From positions 1,674,001-1,738,000 of the forward strand of contig OY829281.1 in NCBI GenBank assembly GCA_963691715.1: a stretch of DNA of 64,000 nt. The letters run 5' to 3'. The position numbers were made by a program, and so were the translations under genes. The notes under the pieces are model-generated. The model was not told the origin of the DNA. It was given only the letters and a program-made list of their open reading frames with translations, and did not search any database. The stretch comes from HXMU1420-13 sp963691715. Its GTDB lineage: Bacteria; Bacteroidota; Rhodothermia; Balneolales; Balneolaceae. Numbering within the stretch: position 1 is the stretch's first letter; each line of letters starts with the position of its first letter. Shown in pieces: positions 43,148 to 51,411 of this stretch.

Positions 43148-44007
43148 TCAAATCTAAATTTCAATTTATCTCTTTGAACCTTTTCAATCTCCAAAATATC
43201 AGACATTTTGTATGTAAGAGATTCATATGTGGCCTTAACATCTCTACATAACTTTTTAAATCCATTAGGTTCTAATGAAGCCGCATGGTCGGTTCCTTTC
43301 CATGTTCTATTTTTTGTGAAATGTCTCTCTATCCAAACTGCACCTAGAGCAACAGCAGCATTGTCTATAGCTATGCCTAAATGATGACCAGAGAATCCTA
43401 CATGCTTTACTCTATTCCCGAATTCTTCTTTTAAGCGGAGAATTTCTAACAAACATACATCCCTAAATGGAACTGGATAGCCGGAAGTACATGAATAAAT
43501 AATAAGTTTATTCCTTGCTTTATTCTTTTCTTCAAAGAATTCAATGATTTTTTTCTCTTCTTCCCTAGTTGTCATTCCAAATGAAAGATGAACCTCACCA
43601 TCAAACTCATCTCTTAAGACCTCTAACATATCAAAATGATTATTACATGCTGAGGGAACTTTAAGTAATTTTGGAGTAAACGTGATCATTTCTTTTGCGG
43701 AAGTGACATCCCATACTGATGTTGAATATTCAATTCCAATACTATCACAATACGCTTTAAGATTTTTATGTTGCTCAATATCGAACTCCAAAAATTCTCT
43801 ATGCTCTCCATATGTATTACCATAGGAATTATAAGGATTAGGATGAGGAGCATTATATTGTTCTTCAGTTAGAAACTCTCGATTATTTCTTTTTTGGAAT
43901 TTTGCTACATCTGCACCGCATTCCTTCGCTAAATCTAATAGCTCAATGGCAATATCAAATTCTCCTTTATGATTACAACCTATTTCAGCAATTACTTTTG
44001 GCTTCAT
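43144..44007 (-). CDS. NeuB-like nonulosonate synthase lacking the SAF domain
   Basis: A 287-residue protein. It shows the NeuB barrel motifs: VIAEIGCNHKGEFDIAIELL, GADVAKFQK, STSVWDVTSAKEM, LLKVPSACNNHFDMLEVL, and GFSGHHLGIAIDNAAVALGA with IERHFTKNRTWKGTDHAASL. Usual NeuB proteins have about 350 residues because of a C-terminal antifreeze-like (SAF) domain. Here the chain ends shortly after the barrel. It should condense phosphoenolpyruvate with a six-carbon sugar or its 6-phosphate, and the phosphatase domain in the next gene suggests the phosphate form. Its start is about 250 bases downstream of wzz, with a decayed gene stub between. Confidence 0.9.
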   Translation of the reverse strand: MKPKVIAEIGCNHKGEFDIAIELLDLAKECGADVAKFQKRNNREFLTEEQYNAPHPNPYNSYGNTYGEHREFLEFDIEQHKNLKAYCDSIGIEYSTSVWDVTSAKEMITFTPKLLKVPSACNNHFDMLEVLRDEFDGEVHLSFGMTTREEEKKIIEFFEEKNKARNKLIIYSCTSGYPVPFRDVCLLEILRLKEEFGNRVKHVGFSGHHLGIAIDNAAVALGAVWIERHFTKNRTWKGTDHAASLEPNGFKKLCRDVKATYESLTYKMSDILEIEKVQRDKLKFRFE

Positions 44008-44047
44008 GTAATTAATCGTTTATTTAATTAATGATTAGTTATATATT

Positions 44048-44254
44048 TTATTTTTCAAGACACTCTTGTAATAAATAAAAGTGTCCTGGTAATATCATCA
44101 GATTTTCAGTTATGTATTTGCAAACTGCCCAATGATTTTGCATCCTTAATAATATCAAATAATTGAAACAACTATTGATTTTAAGATTATCAATGATCGC
44201 AAAACCAACCATTCCCCTATAACCTGCAATGTAGGTTTTACTTCTTGTATTCAT
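44048..44254 (-). pseudogene. Stub of a GDP-L-fucose synthase gene
   Basis: A 68-codon frame starts nine bases after the wzz stop. Its first 20 residues, MNTRSKTYIAGYRGMVGFAI, match the start of GDP-L-fucose synthase (Fcl/WcaG), with the IAGxRGMVG cofactor motif. Homology is lost after about residue 37; the intact enzyme has over 300 residues. The rest (for example CKYITENLMI) may be a scrambled internal piece. I read it as the remains of a deleted fucose gene at its original operon position. Confidence 0.65.
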
Positions 44255-44263
44255 ACTAGAAAT

Positions 44264-45439
44264 TTATGCAGCTAATTTGTTTATTAAATTTCTTAAAATG
44301 ATCCATCCTACTGCTCCAAACAATGATAGAAAAATAAACATAATTAAGGTATTGAAATCGCTTGCTTCATCATTTAGTGGTACCTGGACAGGTTCTAACG
44401 TTTTGAATAAAGGTGTTTCTTCTTGAAGCTCCAGTTTTGCAACTTCATATTGTTGGGTTAAGGTATTATATAAATTGAAAGCTACAGAGTATTCAGAATC
44501 TAAGCGTTGTTCCTCCGTTCTAGCACTTGCTGTAAGTATTCCTTGATTACTATCTCTAAATTTTGCAAGATTGATTTGCGCTTCCTCAAAACGCAGCTCC
44601 GCTTTGTCCAATTGTTCTTTGGTATATTCTAAATCCATGACCAACTTTTCCGTACGATAATCGATCAAATAATTGGTTAATTCTCTAATCGCAAAACTAG
44701 CCACTTGAGCCGCTACCAAAGGATCTTCCATACGGGCAGAAACTGAGATAAATCCAGTTTCTTCATCCAGTAGTGCATTAACGTTCTGTCGAAGAAACTT
44801 TAGTAGCTTTTCCTCTTCTTCAGTTAAGGTAATAAAAGCGATATCTTGTGAAGGAATAATAGGGGGACCACTTTCCTCCCTAGTAAATATTCCTACAATT
44901 TGGGCTGGGATACCAAACACAAAGGAACCCACTGTACTTAATAGACTGGGTTCACGAACATTCAGGTAATATTCATTCAAGGCTACCGTAGTGTCATACG
45001 CTGGAAAATAAAAGGGAGATTTCGCTATTTTTCGCTGAAATTCGTAGCTATTTACAATGTTTGGATAAATTTCGACTCTAAGGGCATTACTCGAACTAAT
45101 ATAAGATCCCCCACCAAGCCCCAATAACCCACCATATTGTTGCAATAAACTGGAAGCACTTCCACCCATATCTTCAGAACTATATTCTGGCATTAGTGTC
45201 GCAGAACTAACGTATTCTTTGGGGCTGAACACTGCTACTAATATACCTAACACTATTCCAACACTTACAAATTTGTAGATTAACCTTCGTTCTGCCCAAA
45301 TCGTTTTTGCAAGTTCAATTAGATCTATTTCATCATCTTCTTTGGAACCTTCATATTCACTAATGGGAACCAATCTATATTCCTGTATTGGAAATTCCGA
45401 TGATTGTTTTGGTAACTGGTCTTTATTTTCTTCACTCAT
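44264..45439 (-). CDS. wzz: Wzz-type chain-length determinant protein
   Basis: A 391-residue inner-membrane protein. A cytoplasmic N-terminus leads to span 1 (IYKFVSVGIVLGILVAVFS, about 54-72) followed by PKEYVSSATLMPEY of the Wzz fold. A helical periplasmic hairpin follows (LEYTKEQLDKAELRFEEAQI), and span 2 lies near the C-terminus (FIFLSLFGAVGWIILRNLI). There is no C-terminal BY-kinase domain and none is encoded nearby, so it is the Wzz rather than the Wzc type. It sets polymer length with Wzy and contacts the outer-membrane exporter. It follows the exporter gene after ten bases. Confidence 0.92.
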   Translation of the reverse strand: MSEENKDQLPKQSSEFPIQEYRLVPISEYEGSKEDDEIDLIELAKTIWAERRLIYKFVSVGIVLGILVAVFSPKEYVSSATLMPEYSSEDMGGSASSLLQQYGGLLGLGGGSYISSSNALRVEIYPNIVNSYEFQRKIAKSPFYFPAYDTTVALNEYYLNVREPSLLSTVGSFVFGIPAQIVGIFTREESGPPIIPSQDIAFITLTEEEEKLLKFLRQNVNALLDEETGFISVSARMEDPLVAAQVASFAIRELTNYLIDYRTEKLVMDLEYTKEQLDKAELRFEEAQINLAKFRDSNQGILTASARTEEQRLDSEYSVAFNLYNTLTQQYEVAKLELQEETPLFKTLEPVQVPLNDEASDFNTLIMFIFLSLFGAVGWIILRNLINKLAA

Positions 45440-45449
45440 GAACTCTGTT

Positions 45450-47876
45450 TTACAACCTATCGATTAATAAATACCATGTTAAAATAGATGTAAGAATTGC
45501 AGTAGATTCACCTAAAATCTCCCTAAAAGTTAATTTTTCAGTATCTGTTTTTTCAGGTTCATAAATAGCTCTAATTACCGCTCCATCTTCTAATATTGGA
45601 TTATCTTTTATAAGTCCCTTTCGTTTTATTCGATAGGTAGCTCCATTGGCTTGCGTAAGCAACAAATACTTAAAGGTATTGGGTTGCATCCCACCCGCTT
45701 GTTCAAGATAGTAAGTGAATTTTTCACCTGATTTGTACTTAAATAATCCATCCAACGCGACATTGCCAGTTACGAGAACGGTATTTGGATTTTTAGGAAT
45801 AAATACCTCATCACCGGGCTGGATTAGCACATCTGCGGTTATATCATTACTAAGGATTTTATCTAGTTCAATAATAACATCTTTCCCATCTCTTTTAAGT
45901 CTAGCCCCTTTTGAATATGCTTCGGGTGTAATCCATCCTGCTCTTCTGATTAATTGAGACAATAATTCGTTTTCATAAACAATGGTATATGAACCTGGAT
46001 ATAAAATTTCGCCAGTTATTTTGACTGTCTCTTGCGATTCAAATTTAGGATTTGGCCTAATAAAAACCCTATCATTGTCATTTAATACAAATTGTTTTGC
46101 ATTTTCCATCAGACCTTCAAAAAGCTCTGAAGTGTAGAAGGTATTTGGATCCAAACTGTCAGGTAATAGTGGAATAGTAATCGTGACTGCTTTTGCCACT
46201 GTTGATTCAATCAATTCTGTACGGGTAATTTCTACATTACCAAGAAATGAGCTATATGTAAAACCTCCCGATTTTAGTAATAGCATTTCTAAAGTCATGC
46301 CATCTGTGTAACTATAACCACCCGGCTTTTCAATTTGACCAGAAATAAAAACCTTTCGATTCTCGATTTCTCTAACATTATTCTGAAATATCTGAATCCT
46401 ATCTCGTCTTTGAAGCATTAAATCTTCTTCGGAATCATTATTTAATGCAGCTAGCACATTAAAATTGAATGTAAATGAGGTCGAATCGTCATTATATCTC
46501 GTTAAAATCGCACTTCCGTCAAAAAAATCACCTTGCAACCCATCAGCTGCGCTTATTAGATCAGAAATAGAATTTAAATTTTCATCAAGCTCATAAATAC
46601 CCGGCTGATTTACACCCCCCGTGATTTGAACGTACTGATCGGAAACATCTGATATTCTAAATAATCTAATACGATCATTATCAACTAATTCAATATTTTC
46701 ATCACCTGACATTAAATTTCCTAGATCGAAATCTAATCGTTGTCGTGCATATGTAGGATCATCTCGTTCTTCAATAGGTATGATTCTATTTATCTGAAAA
46801 CGATCACTGTATACTTCAGGCTGAAGACCTCCAGCATAATCAAATAACTCATTTATACTTTCGCCTGGCAATAATTCATATATCCCTTCTCGAGTGACAG
46901 GGCCCTGGATGGTTATTGTTGAATTTCTTAATGGTATAAATATTCGATCATTATTAAGTAATGTTGGCTGTTCACTTTCGGTACCTTGAACCAATAATTC
47001 ATAAAAATCATAAGATTCAATGTGCTTACCATCGCGTATCAAGCGAATATCTCTTAGAGATCCAGTAGTTTTTGGTCCACCCACACCATACAATACATTA
47101 AACAAACTTGAATTACTGGTAAAGGTATACCCTCCCGGGTTTTTGACCTCTCCAAGTACGAATATTTCTATGGGCTTAAATCTAGTAACAGTAATATCCA
47201 TAAAAACAGTCGCTGGATCTTTCATTAATCCAGAATAGCTTCTCGATAACGTTCTTTTGAGGGATTCTCGTAAATTTTTTAAACTTTCACCAGCAACTGT
47301 TGTTAATCCAATTGTAGGAATAAATGTTCTACCTTCTGCATCTACGGCTAATTCATATTGGACTTCAGTAGCACCCCAAATAGTGAGTCTCAATTCATCA
47401 TCTGGGCCGATCACATAGCCTTCATCTACCGGACCTACAGCGCTTGGTAGAAATGAATCCGGAATATCTGAAAAAATATCGTATCCAAAATATGGTAATC
47501 CTCCCGTAGATTCTACCTCTTGCCTATTATCGATTTGATCTTCGTCAAAAGGCGTTTCCTCCAGCTGATCAGTGGTGACTACTGTTCCAGTAATATCTAC
47601 TACTCCCCCTTCAGTAACGGTATTTCCTATTTGCGACCCTGTGAACTGAGACAAATATTCTTGAATTTGGGCCTCAGACACTCCATTTTGCCTTGCAAAG
47701 TTAGCTAATTCTGTAGGATTGTTTGTATTTACGCCAGCTTGCTTTGCGAGTTCCTGTGCTTCTTGAAAAGATAAGCCTCGTCGTTGTAATTCTTGCTGTA
47801 TGGATTGACCATGTAAAGGTTCAATTGCGCATGTAACAATTAGGAGTGCCGTAAAAATTAAAGTAATTTTTTTCAA
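45450..47876 (-). CDS. SLBB-domain outer-membrane polysaccharide export protein (Wza-like)
   Basis: An 808-residue protein, much longer than Wza. A signal peptide (MKKITLIFTALLIVTCA) is followed by a repeat-prone helical region (ELQRRGLSFQEAQELAKQAG). The Poly_export domain begins at about 150 (GYVIGPDDELRLTIWG). I count six SLBB-like repeats, for example ILGEVKNPGGY-type blocks near 240, 325, 410, 510, 615 and 700, each about 50-60 residues of beta-grasp fold. A hydrophobic segment ends the chain (AILTSILTWYLLIDRL). The protein forms the periplasmic/outer-membrane channel for the polymer. It is first in the transcription unit, which therefore starts in the 246-base gap upstream. Confidence 0.9.
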   Translation of the reverse strand: MKKITLIFTALLIVTCAIEPLHGQSIQQELQRRGLSFQEAQELAKQAGVNTNNPTELANFARQNGVSEAQIQEYLSQFTGSQIGNTVTEGGVVDITGTVVTTDQLEETPFDEDQIDNRQEVESTGGLPYFGYDIFSDIPDSFLPSAVGPVDEGYVIGPDDELRLTIWGATEVQYELAVDAEGRTFIPTIGLTTVAGESLKNLRESLKRTLSRSYSGLMKDPATVFMDITVTRFKPIEIFVLGEVKNPGGYTFTSNSSLFNVLYGVGGPKTTGSLRDIRLIRDGKHIESYDFYELLVQGTESEQPTLLNNDRIFIPLRNSTITIQGPVTREGIYELLPGESINELFDYAGGLQPEVYSDRFQINRIIPIEERDDPTYARQRLDFDLGNLMSGDENIELVDNDRIRLFRISDVSDQYVQITGGVNQPGIYELDENLNSISDLISAADGLQGDFFDGSAILTRYNDDSTSFTFNFNVLAALNNDSEEDLMLQRRDRIQIFQNNVREIENRKVFISGQIEKPGGYSYTDGMTLEMLLLKSGGFTYSSFLGNVEITRTELIESTVAKAVTITIPLLPDSLDPNTFYTSELFEGLMENAKQFVLNDNDRVFIRPNPKFESQETVKITGEILYPGSYTIVYENELLSQLIRRAGWITPEAYSKGARLKRDGKDVIIELDKILSNDITADVLIQPGDEVFIPKNPNTVLVTGNVALDGLFKYKSGEKFTYYLEQAGGMQPNTFKYLLLTQANGATYRIKRKGLIKDNPILEDGAVIRAIYEPEKTDTEKLTFREILGESTAILTSILTWYLLIDRL

Positions 47877-48122
47877 TGCTCTAAGATGATATTTTGGATA
47901 GTCATCATGTATTGATAACCCTATTATTTTCCTTGACAGATTTTAAATATACGTATTTATACTGTTAATAAACTATAAAAATATAATCATGTTCCTAGTA
48001 ACCGCTTTTCTATTGTCTGGAGCTGTAAACTTTTTTTGGATAGTTTGATTCCCCGTGATTCTGATACCTTCACGATACATCTACAAGACTTATGTACCTT
48101 AGATTCCAAGACACCAAAAGCA
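47877..48122 (-). promoter_or_regulatory. 246-base gap upstream of the polysaccharide operon, presumed promoter region
   Basis: No gene is seen between the exporter start and the cysNC stop. The minus-strand promoter of the long polysaccharide operon must lie here if the operon starts at the exporter. I see no clear consensus box, only an AT-rich stretch (47930-47990) with TTTAAATATACGTATTTA-like sequence. Support comes from position alone. Confidence 0.35.
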
Positions 48123-50042
48123 TCATTCATCAGCCAAATCTCTAAAAAGTATTCCCACTCCTTCTTCTACAGAAACCTCATCCGTATTGATGGTAATCTG
48201 AGGATTCATTGGCGCTTCGTATTTAGCATCATAGCCCGTTAACCCAGTTATCTCGCCAGCAGCTGCTTTAGCATATAACCCTTTAGGATCTCGCTGTTGT
48301 GCTGTTTTAGGATTACACGTCACATGGATTTCAATAAAATCATGTTTATGTTCAATAAGGGATTTGGCGAATGCTCGATCATTGGCAAATGGAGATATAA
48401 AAGTACAAAGCACAATGTTACCGTGTTCGTAGAATAACCGCGCCAAATGTCCCACTCTGCGGATATTTTCTTTGCGGTCTTTTACTGTAAACCCTAAATC
48501 ACCATTTAATCCATGGCGCACTTGATCTCCATCTAATAGTACTGTCTGTTTGCCTGTTTCCCAAAGTTTCTTTTCCAATGCTTTTGCTATGGTACTTTTA
48601 CCTGCCCCAGAAATTCCAGTAAACCATAACACTTTCGCTTTTTGACCATTTCTCTCCTCTCGTTCTTCACGAGAAATATTCCATGGTTCCCAAGTTACAT
48701 TGGGAGAAACCAAGTCTTTTGATTCTTCTACATGCACCTCTTTTGAAGCGGTAGAGCCGGCACGTATCATCCCAGCAGCAACAGTTACATTTGAGGTTGG
48801 ATCAATGATGATGAAACTTCCCGTCTTTTGATTGATTTGGTAGGGATCAAAAAATAAAGACTGACTTGTTTTTAATTTTACTCTTCCAATTTCATTGAGT
48901 TTTAGTTCGTTGACTTCTTCACGTTGTAAGGTATCTACATTGATACGATAAAAGATGTCTTCAATAAAAACTTGAACTTGCCGACTAGTGTGCTGCAATA
49001 TATATTGCTTATTTACGTCGAGCTCTTTCTCATTCATCCAACATAAAAATGACTCAAACTCATTGCGGATGGTAGGTACATTATCTTTTCGAACAATCAT
49101 ATCTCCGCGAGAAATATCGATTTCATCTTCAAGTGTTATGGCCACAGAATCACCTGGATAGGCAATATCAAGATGTTCATTTCTGGTAACAAGTTCTTTA
49201 ACTTTAGAAGTAAGACCAGAGGGTAGTGCCATGATTTCATCCCCAGGGCGAACATGACCAGAGGCAACTTGCCCTGAAAATCCACGAAAATGCATGCCAG
49301 GCCGTATTACATATTGCACAGGGAATCTAAAATCAGTTACGTTATTGGATGCATCTACTTTTACCGATTCCAAATGATAAAGGAGTGTACTTCCTTTGTA
49401 CCAATCCATTCTTTCACTGTTGTCCACAACATTATCCCCTTTTAGCGCAGAAATTGGTATAAATGTAACATCATTTACATTAAGCTTACGAGCAAAATCC
49501 TCAAAATCCTTCACAATCTCATTAAATACTTCTTCTTTGTAGTCAACCAAATCCATTTTATTTATGGCGACGACCATGTGTGGAATTCGAAGAAGTGAAG
49601 AAATAAATGCATGCCTTCTCGATTGAGTAAGAATTCCTTTAGAAGCATCCACTAATATGATCGCTAAATCGGCAGTCGATGCCCCTGTAACCATATTTCT
49701 GGTATATTGAGTATGGCCTGGAGTATCGGCAATAATGAATTTTCTCTTTGGGGTAGCAAAATAACGATAAGCAACGTCGATGGTTATCTTTTGTTCGCGT
49801 TCTGCTTTTAAACCATCGGTTAACAATGCTAAGTTAACTTCTTCTTCTCCACTACTTTTACTGGTTTTTTCGATGGCTTCCATTTGATCTTCAAAAATTG
49901 ATTTTGAATCATAGAGAAGTCGACCAATTAGGGTACTTTTTCCATCATCCACGGATCCTGCTGTAGTAAATCTAAGCATGTCCATGTCTAGATAGGAATT
50001 TTGAGTTTTGAGTGATGCGTTTTGAGTGCTTTGGTTGCTCAT
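48123..50042 (-). CDS. cysNC: Bifunctional sulfate adenylyltransferase large subunit / APS kinase (CysNC)
   Basis: A 639-residue fusion. CysN is a GTPase (about 20-440) with P-loop GSVDDGKSTLIGRLLYD, DTPGHTQYTRNMVTGAS and NKMDLVDY. CysC (about 450-639) is APS kinase with P-loop GISGAGKSTIAKAL and LLDGDQVRHGLNGDLGFTV. CysN with CysD makes APS from sulfate and ATP, and CysC phosphorylates it to PAPS. The usual start is MDMLRFTTAG (ATG 49985). The longer version here adds 19 residues encoded by an inverted-repeat copy at 49999-50029, using an ATG at 50042 that overlaps the four-helix gene stop. Either start may be used. Confidence 0.93.
   Translation of the reverse strand: MSNQSTQNASLKTQNSYLDMDMLRFTTAGSVDDGKSTLIGRLLYDSKSIFEDQMEAIEKTSKSSGEEEVNLALLTDGLKAEREQKITIDVAYRYFATPKRKFIIADTPGHTQYTRNMVTGASTADLAIILVDASKGILTQSRRHAFISSLLRIPHMVVAINKMDLVDYKEEVFNEIVKDFEDFARKLNVNDVTFIPISALKGDNVVDNSERMDWYKGSTLLYHLESVKVDASNNVTDFRFPVQYVIRPGMHFRGFSGQVASGHVRPGDEIMALPSGLTSKVKELVTRNEHLDIAYPGDSVAITLEDEIDISRGDMIVRKDNVPTIRNEFESFLCWMNEKELDVNKQYILQHTSRQVQVFIEDIFYRINVDTLQREEVNELKLNEIGRVKLKTSQSLFFDPYQINQKTGSFIIIDPTSNVTVAAGMIRAGSTASKEVHVEESKDLVSPNVTWEPWNISREEREERNGQKAKVLWFTGISGAGKSTIAKALEKKLWETGKQTVLLDGDQVRHGLNGDLGFTVKDRKENIRRVGHLARLFYEHGNIVLCTFISPFANDRAFAKSLIEHKHDFIEIHVTCNPKTAQQRDPKGLYAKAAAGEITGLTGYDAKYEAPMNPQITINTDEVSVEEGVGILFRDLADE
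49999..50029 (+). repeat. Left inverted repeat flanking the four-helix-bundle gene
   Basis: Begins TTTTGAGTTTTGAGTGATGC and continues GTTTTGAGTGC, 31 bases. The reverse complement of 50455-50485 matches 25 of 31 positions. It lies inside the 5' coding end of cysNC. Confidence 0.8.
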
Positions 50043-50395
50043 TTTCTAATCTTTGATTGAGTAGTTTTGATCATCGATGTACGTATTTTGATGAGCTCAA
50101 TACACCGATCAATATTTTGCTCAACATTAATTTCTATAGTCTTAGACTCATTCAACAATCTTAACCTGTGCCAAGATTCTCTTACTTCTTTCAAAACAAT
50201 AAACATTTTGTTTACCAAATCTTTCTTAGACACTGCAGCTCCGGCTTCATTTACATTTGCACCAATTGACGTACCTGATCTTAACGATTGGCTTATAAGG
50301 TCAAATTCTTTGTATGATTTTAATTCTTTGCTCAGTTCAAGTTTCATTAAAGCAAATTCAATTGATTTATAGTAAACAGTTCCATTGTACATCAT
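50039..50395 (-). CDS. Four-helix-bundle protein of the S23/IVP family
   Basis: A 118-residue helical protein. The signature SQSLRSGTSIGANVNEAGAA and SKKDLVNKMFIVLKEVRESW, with the end helix, matches the 23S-rRNA intervening-sequence/four-helix-bundle family. That family occurs free-standing in many Bacteroidota genomes and has no known function. It sits between cysD and cysNC, which are normally adjacent. It is bracketed by imperfect 31-base inverted repeats (49999-50029 and 50455-50485), so it seems to have inserted in this operon as a unit of about 490 bases. Its stop overlaps the long cysNC start (ATGA). Confidence 0.85.
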   Translation of the reverse strand: MMYNGTVYYKSIEFALMKLELSKELKSYKEFDLISQSLRSGTSIGANVNEAGAAVSKKDLVNKMFIVLKEVRESWHRLRLLNESKTIEINVEQNIDRCIELIKIRTSMIKTTQSKIRK

Positions 50396-50454
50396 TCTTA
50401 TTCTTTCGTTGAGATTTTATTGTATGACCATCACCAAACAAACGCCTTACAGGT

Positions 50455-50485
50455 CAACTCAAAACTCAACACTTAGAACTCAAAA
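50455..50485 (-). repeat. Right inverted repeat flanking the four-helix-bundle gene
   Basis: On the minus strand it begins TTTTGAGTTCTAAGTGTTGA and continues GTTTTGAGTTG, 31 bases. It lies in the 104-base gap between cysD and the four-helix-bundle gene. Confidence 0.8.
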
Positions 50486-50499
50486 CTATTAAGTTTCGC

Positions 50500-51408
50500 T
50501 TAGAAATATCCCTGCTTTTTTCGATCTTCCATAGCTGTTTCACTTCGTTTATCATCGTGGCGTGTACCACGTTCAGTTTCCCTGGCTGAAGCTACTTCTT
50601 GAATGATATCTTCCATAGTGGATGCATTGGATAATACCGCACCGGTACAAGTAGCATCTCCAATGGTTCTGAAACGAACTACTTTCGTCACTACTTCCTC
50701 ATCATCCATTTTATTAATGAATGCGGTGTCGGCTAACCATACACCACGTCTATTAAAAACGTTACGTTCGTGAGCAAAATAGATTTCAGGGATTTCAATA
50801 TCTTCTTGAGCAATGTATTGCCATACATCCATTTCTGTCCAATTACTTATAGGAAATACTCTGAAGTTCTCCCCTGGTTTTTTTCTACCGTTATATAAGT
50901 TCCAAAGTTCAGGACGTTGATTTTTAGGATCCCATTGACCAAAAATATCACGATGTGAGAAAAATCGCTCTTTAGCTCTAGCTTTTTCTTCGTCTCGGCG
51001 GCCACCACCCAATGCGGCATCCACTTGATGTTTCTTTAGTGTATCGAGCAAAGTAACCGTTTGAAGGGCATTCCTACTGGCATCTGGCCCTGTTTCTTCC
51101 TCCACACGGCCTTCATCAATAGAGTCTTGTACACTTCCTACAATTAATTCAACTCCATATTTTTCAACCAGATTATCACGAAATGCGATCGCCTCTGGAA
51201 AATTGTGCCCAGTATCCACATGCATTAGTGGAAAAGGTACTTTCCCTGGATGGAATGCCTTCAAAGCGAGATGAAACATTACGATGGAATCTTTACCACC
51301 TGAGAAAAGCAATACTGGGCGCTCAAATTGGGCAGCCACTTCTCTCATTATGTATATGCCCTCATCTTCAAGTTCTTTGAGATGAGAATGTGATCTTAGT
51401 GCAGTCAT
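50500..51408 (-). CDS. cysD: Sulfate adenylyltransferase small subunit CysD
   Basis: A 302-residue enzyme of the PP-loop ATP pyrophosphatase superfamily. The PP-loop is LLFSGGKDSIVMFHLALKA, with HVDTGHNFPEAI, GGGRRDEEKARAKERFFSHR and SNWTEMDVWQYI, all CysD signatures, and the usual length. It is the catalytic partner of CysN; the pair adenylates sulfate to APS. It follows cysQ by three bases and precedes the four-helix-bundle insertion. The C-terminal end (RGTRHDDKRSETAMEDRKKQ) is normal. Confidence 0.96.
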   Translation of the reverse strand: MTALRSHSHLKELEDEGIYIMREVAAQFERPVLLFSGGKDSIVMFHLALKAFHPGKVPFPLMHVDTGHNFPEAIAFRDNLVEKYGVELIVGSVQDSIDEGRVEEETGPDASRNALQTVTLLDTLKKHQVDAALGGGRRDEEKARAKERFFSHRDIFGQWDPKNQRPELWNLYNGRKKPGENFRVFPISNWTEMDVWQYIAQEDIEIPEIYFAHERNVFNRRGVWLADTAFINKMDDEEVVTKVVRFRTIGDATCTGAVLSNASTMEDIIQEVASARETERGTRHDDKRSETAMEDRKKQGYF

Positions 51409-51411
51409 AGT

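Noticed and set aside
50039..50395. Remnant of a 23S rRNA intervening sequence
   Set aside because: The four-helix-bundle gene belongs to the family found there, but no rRNA sequence flanks it.
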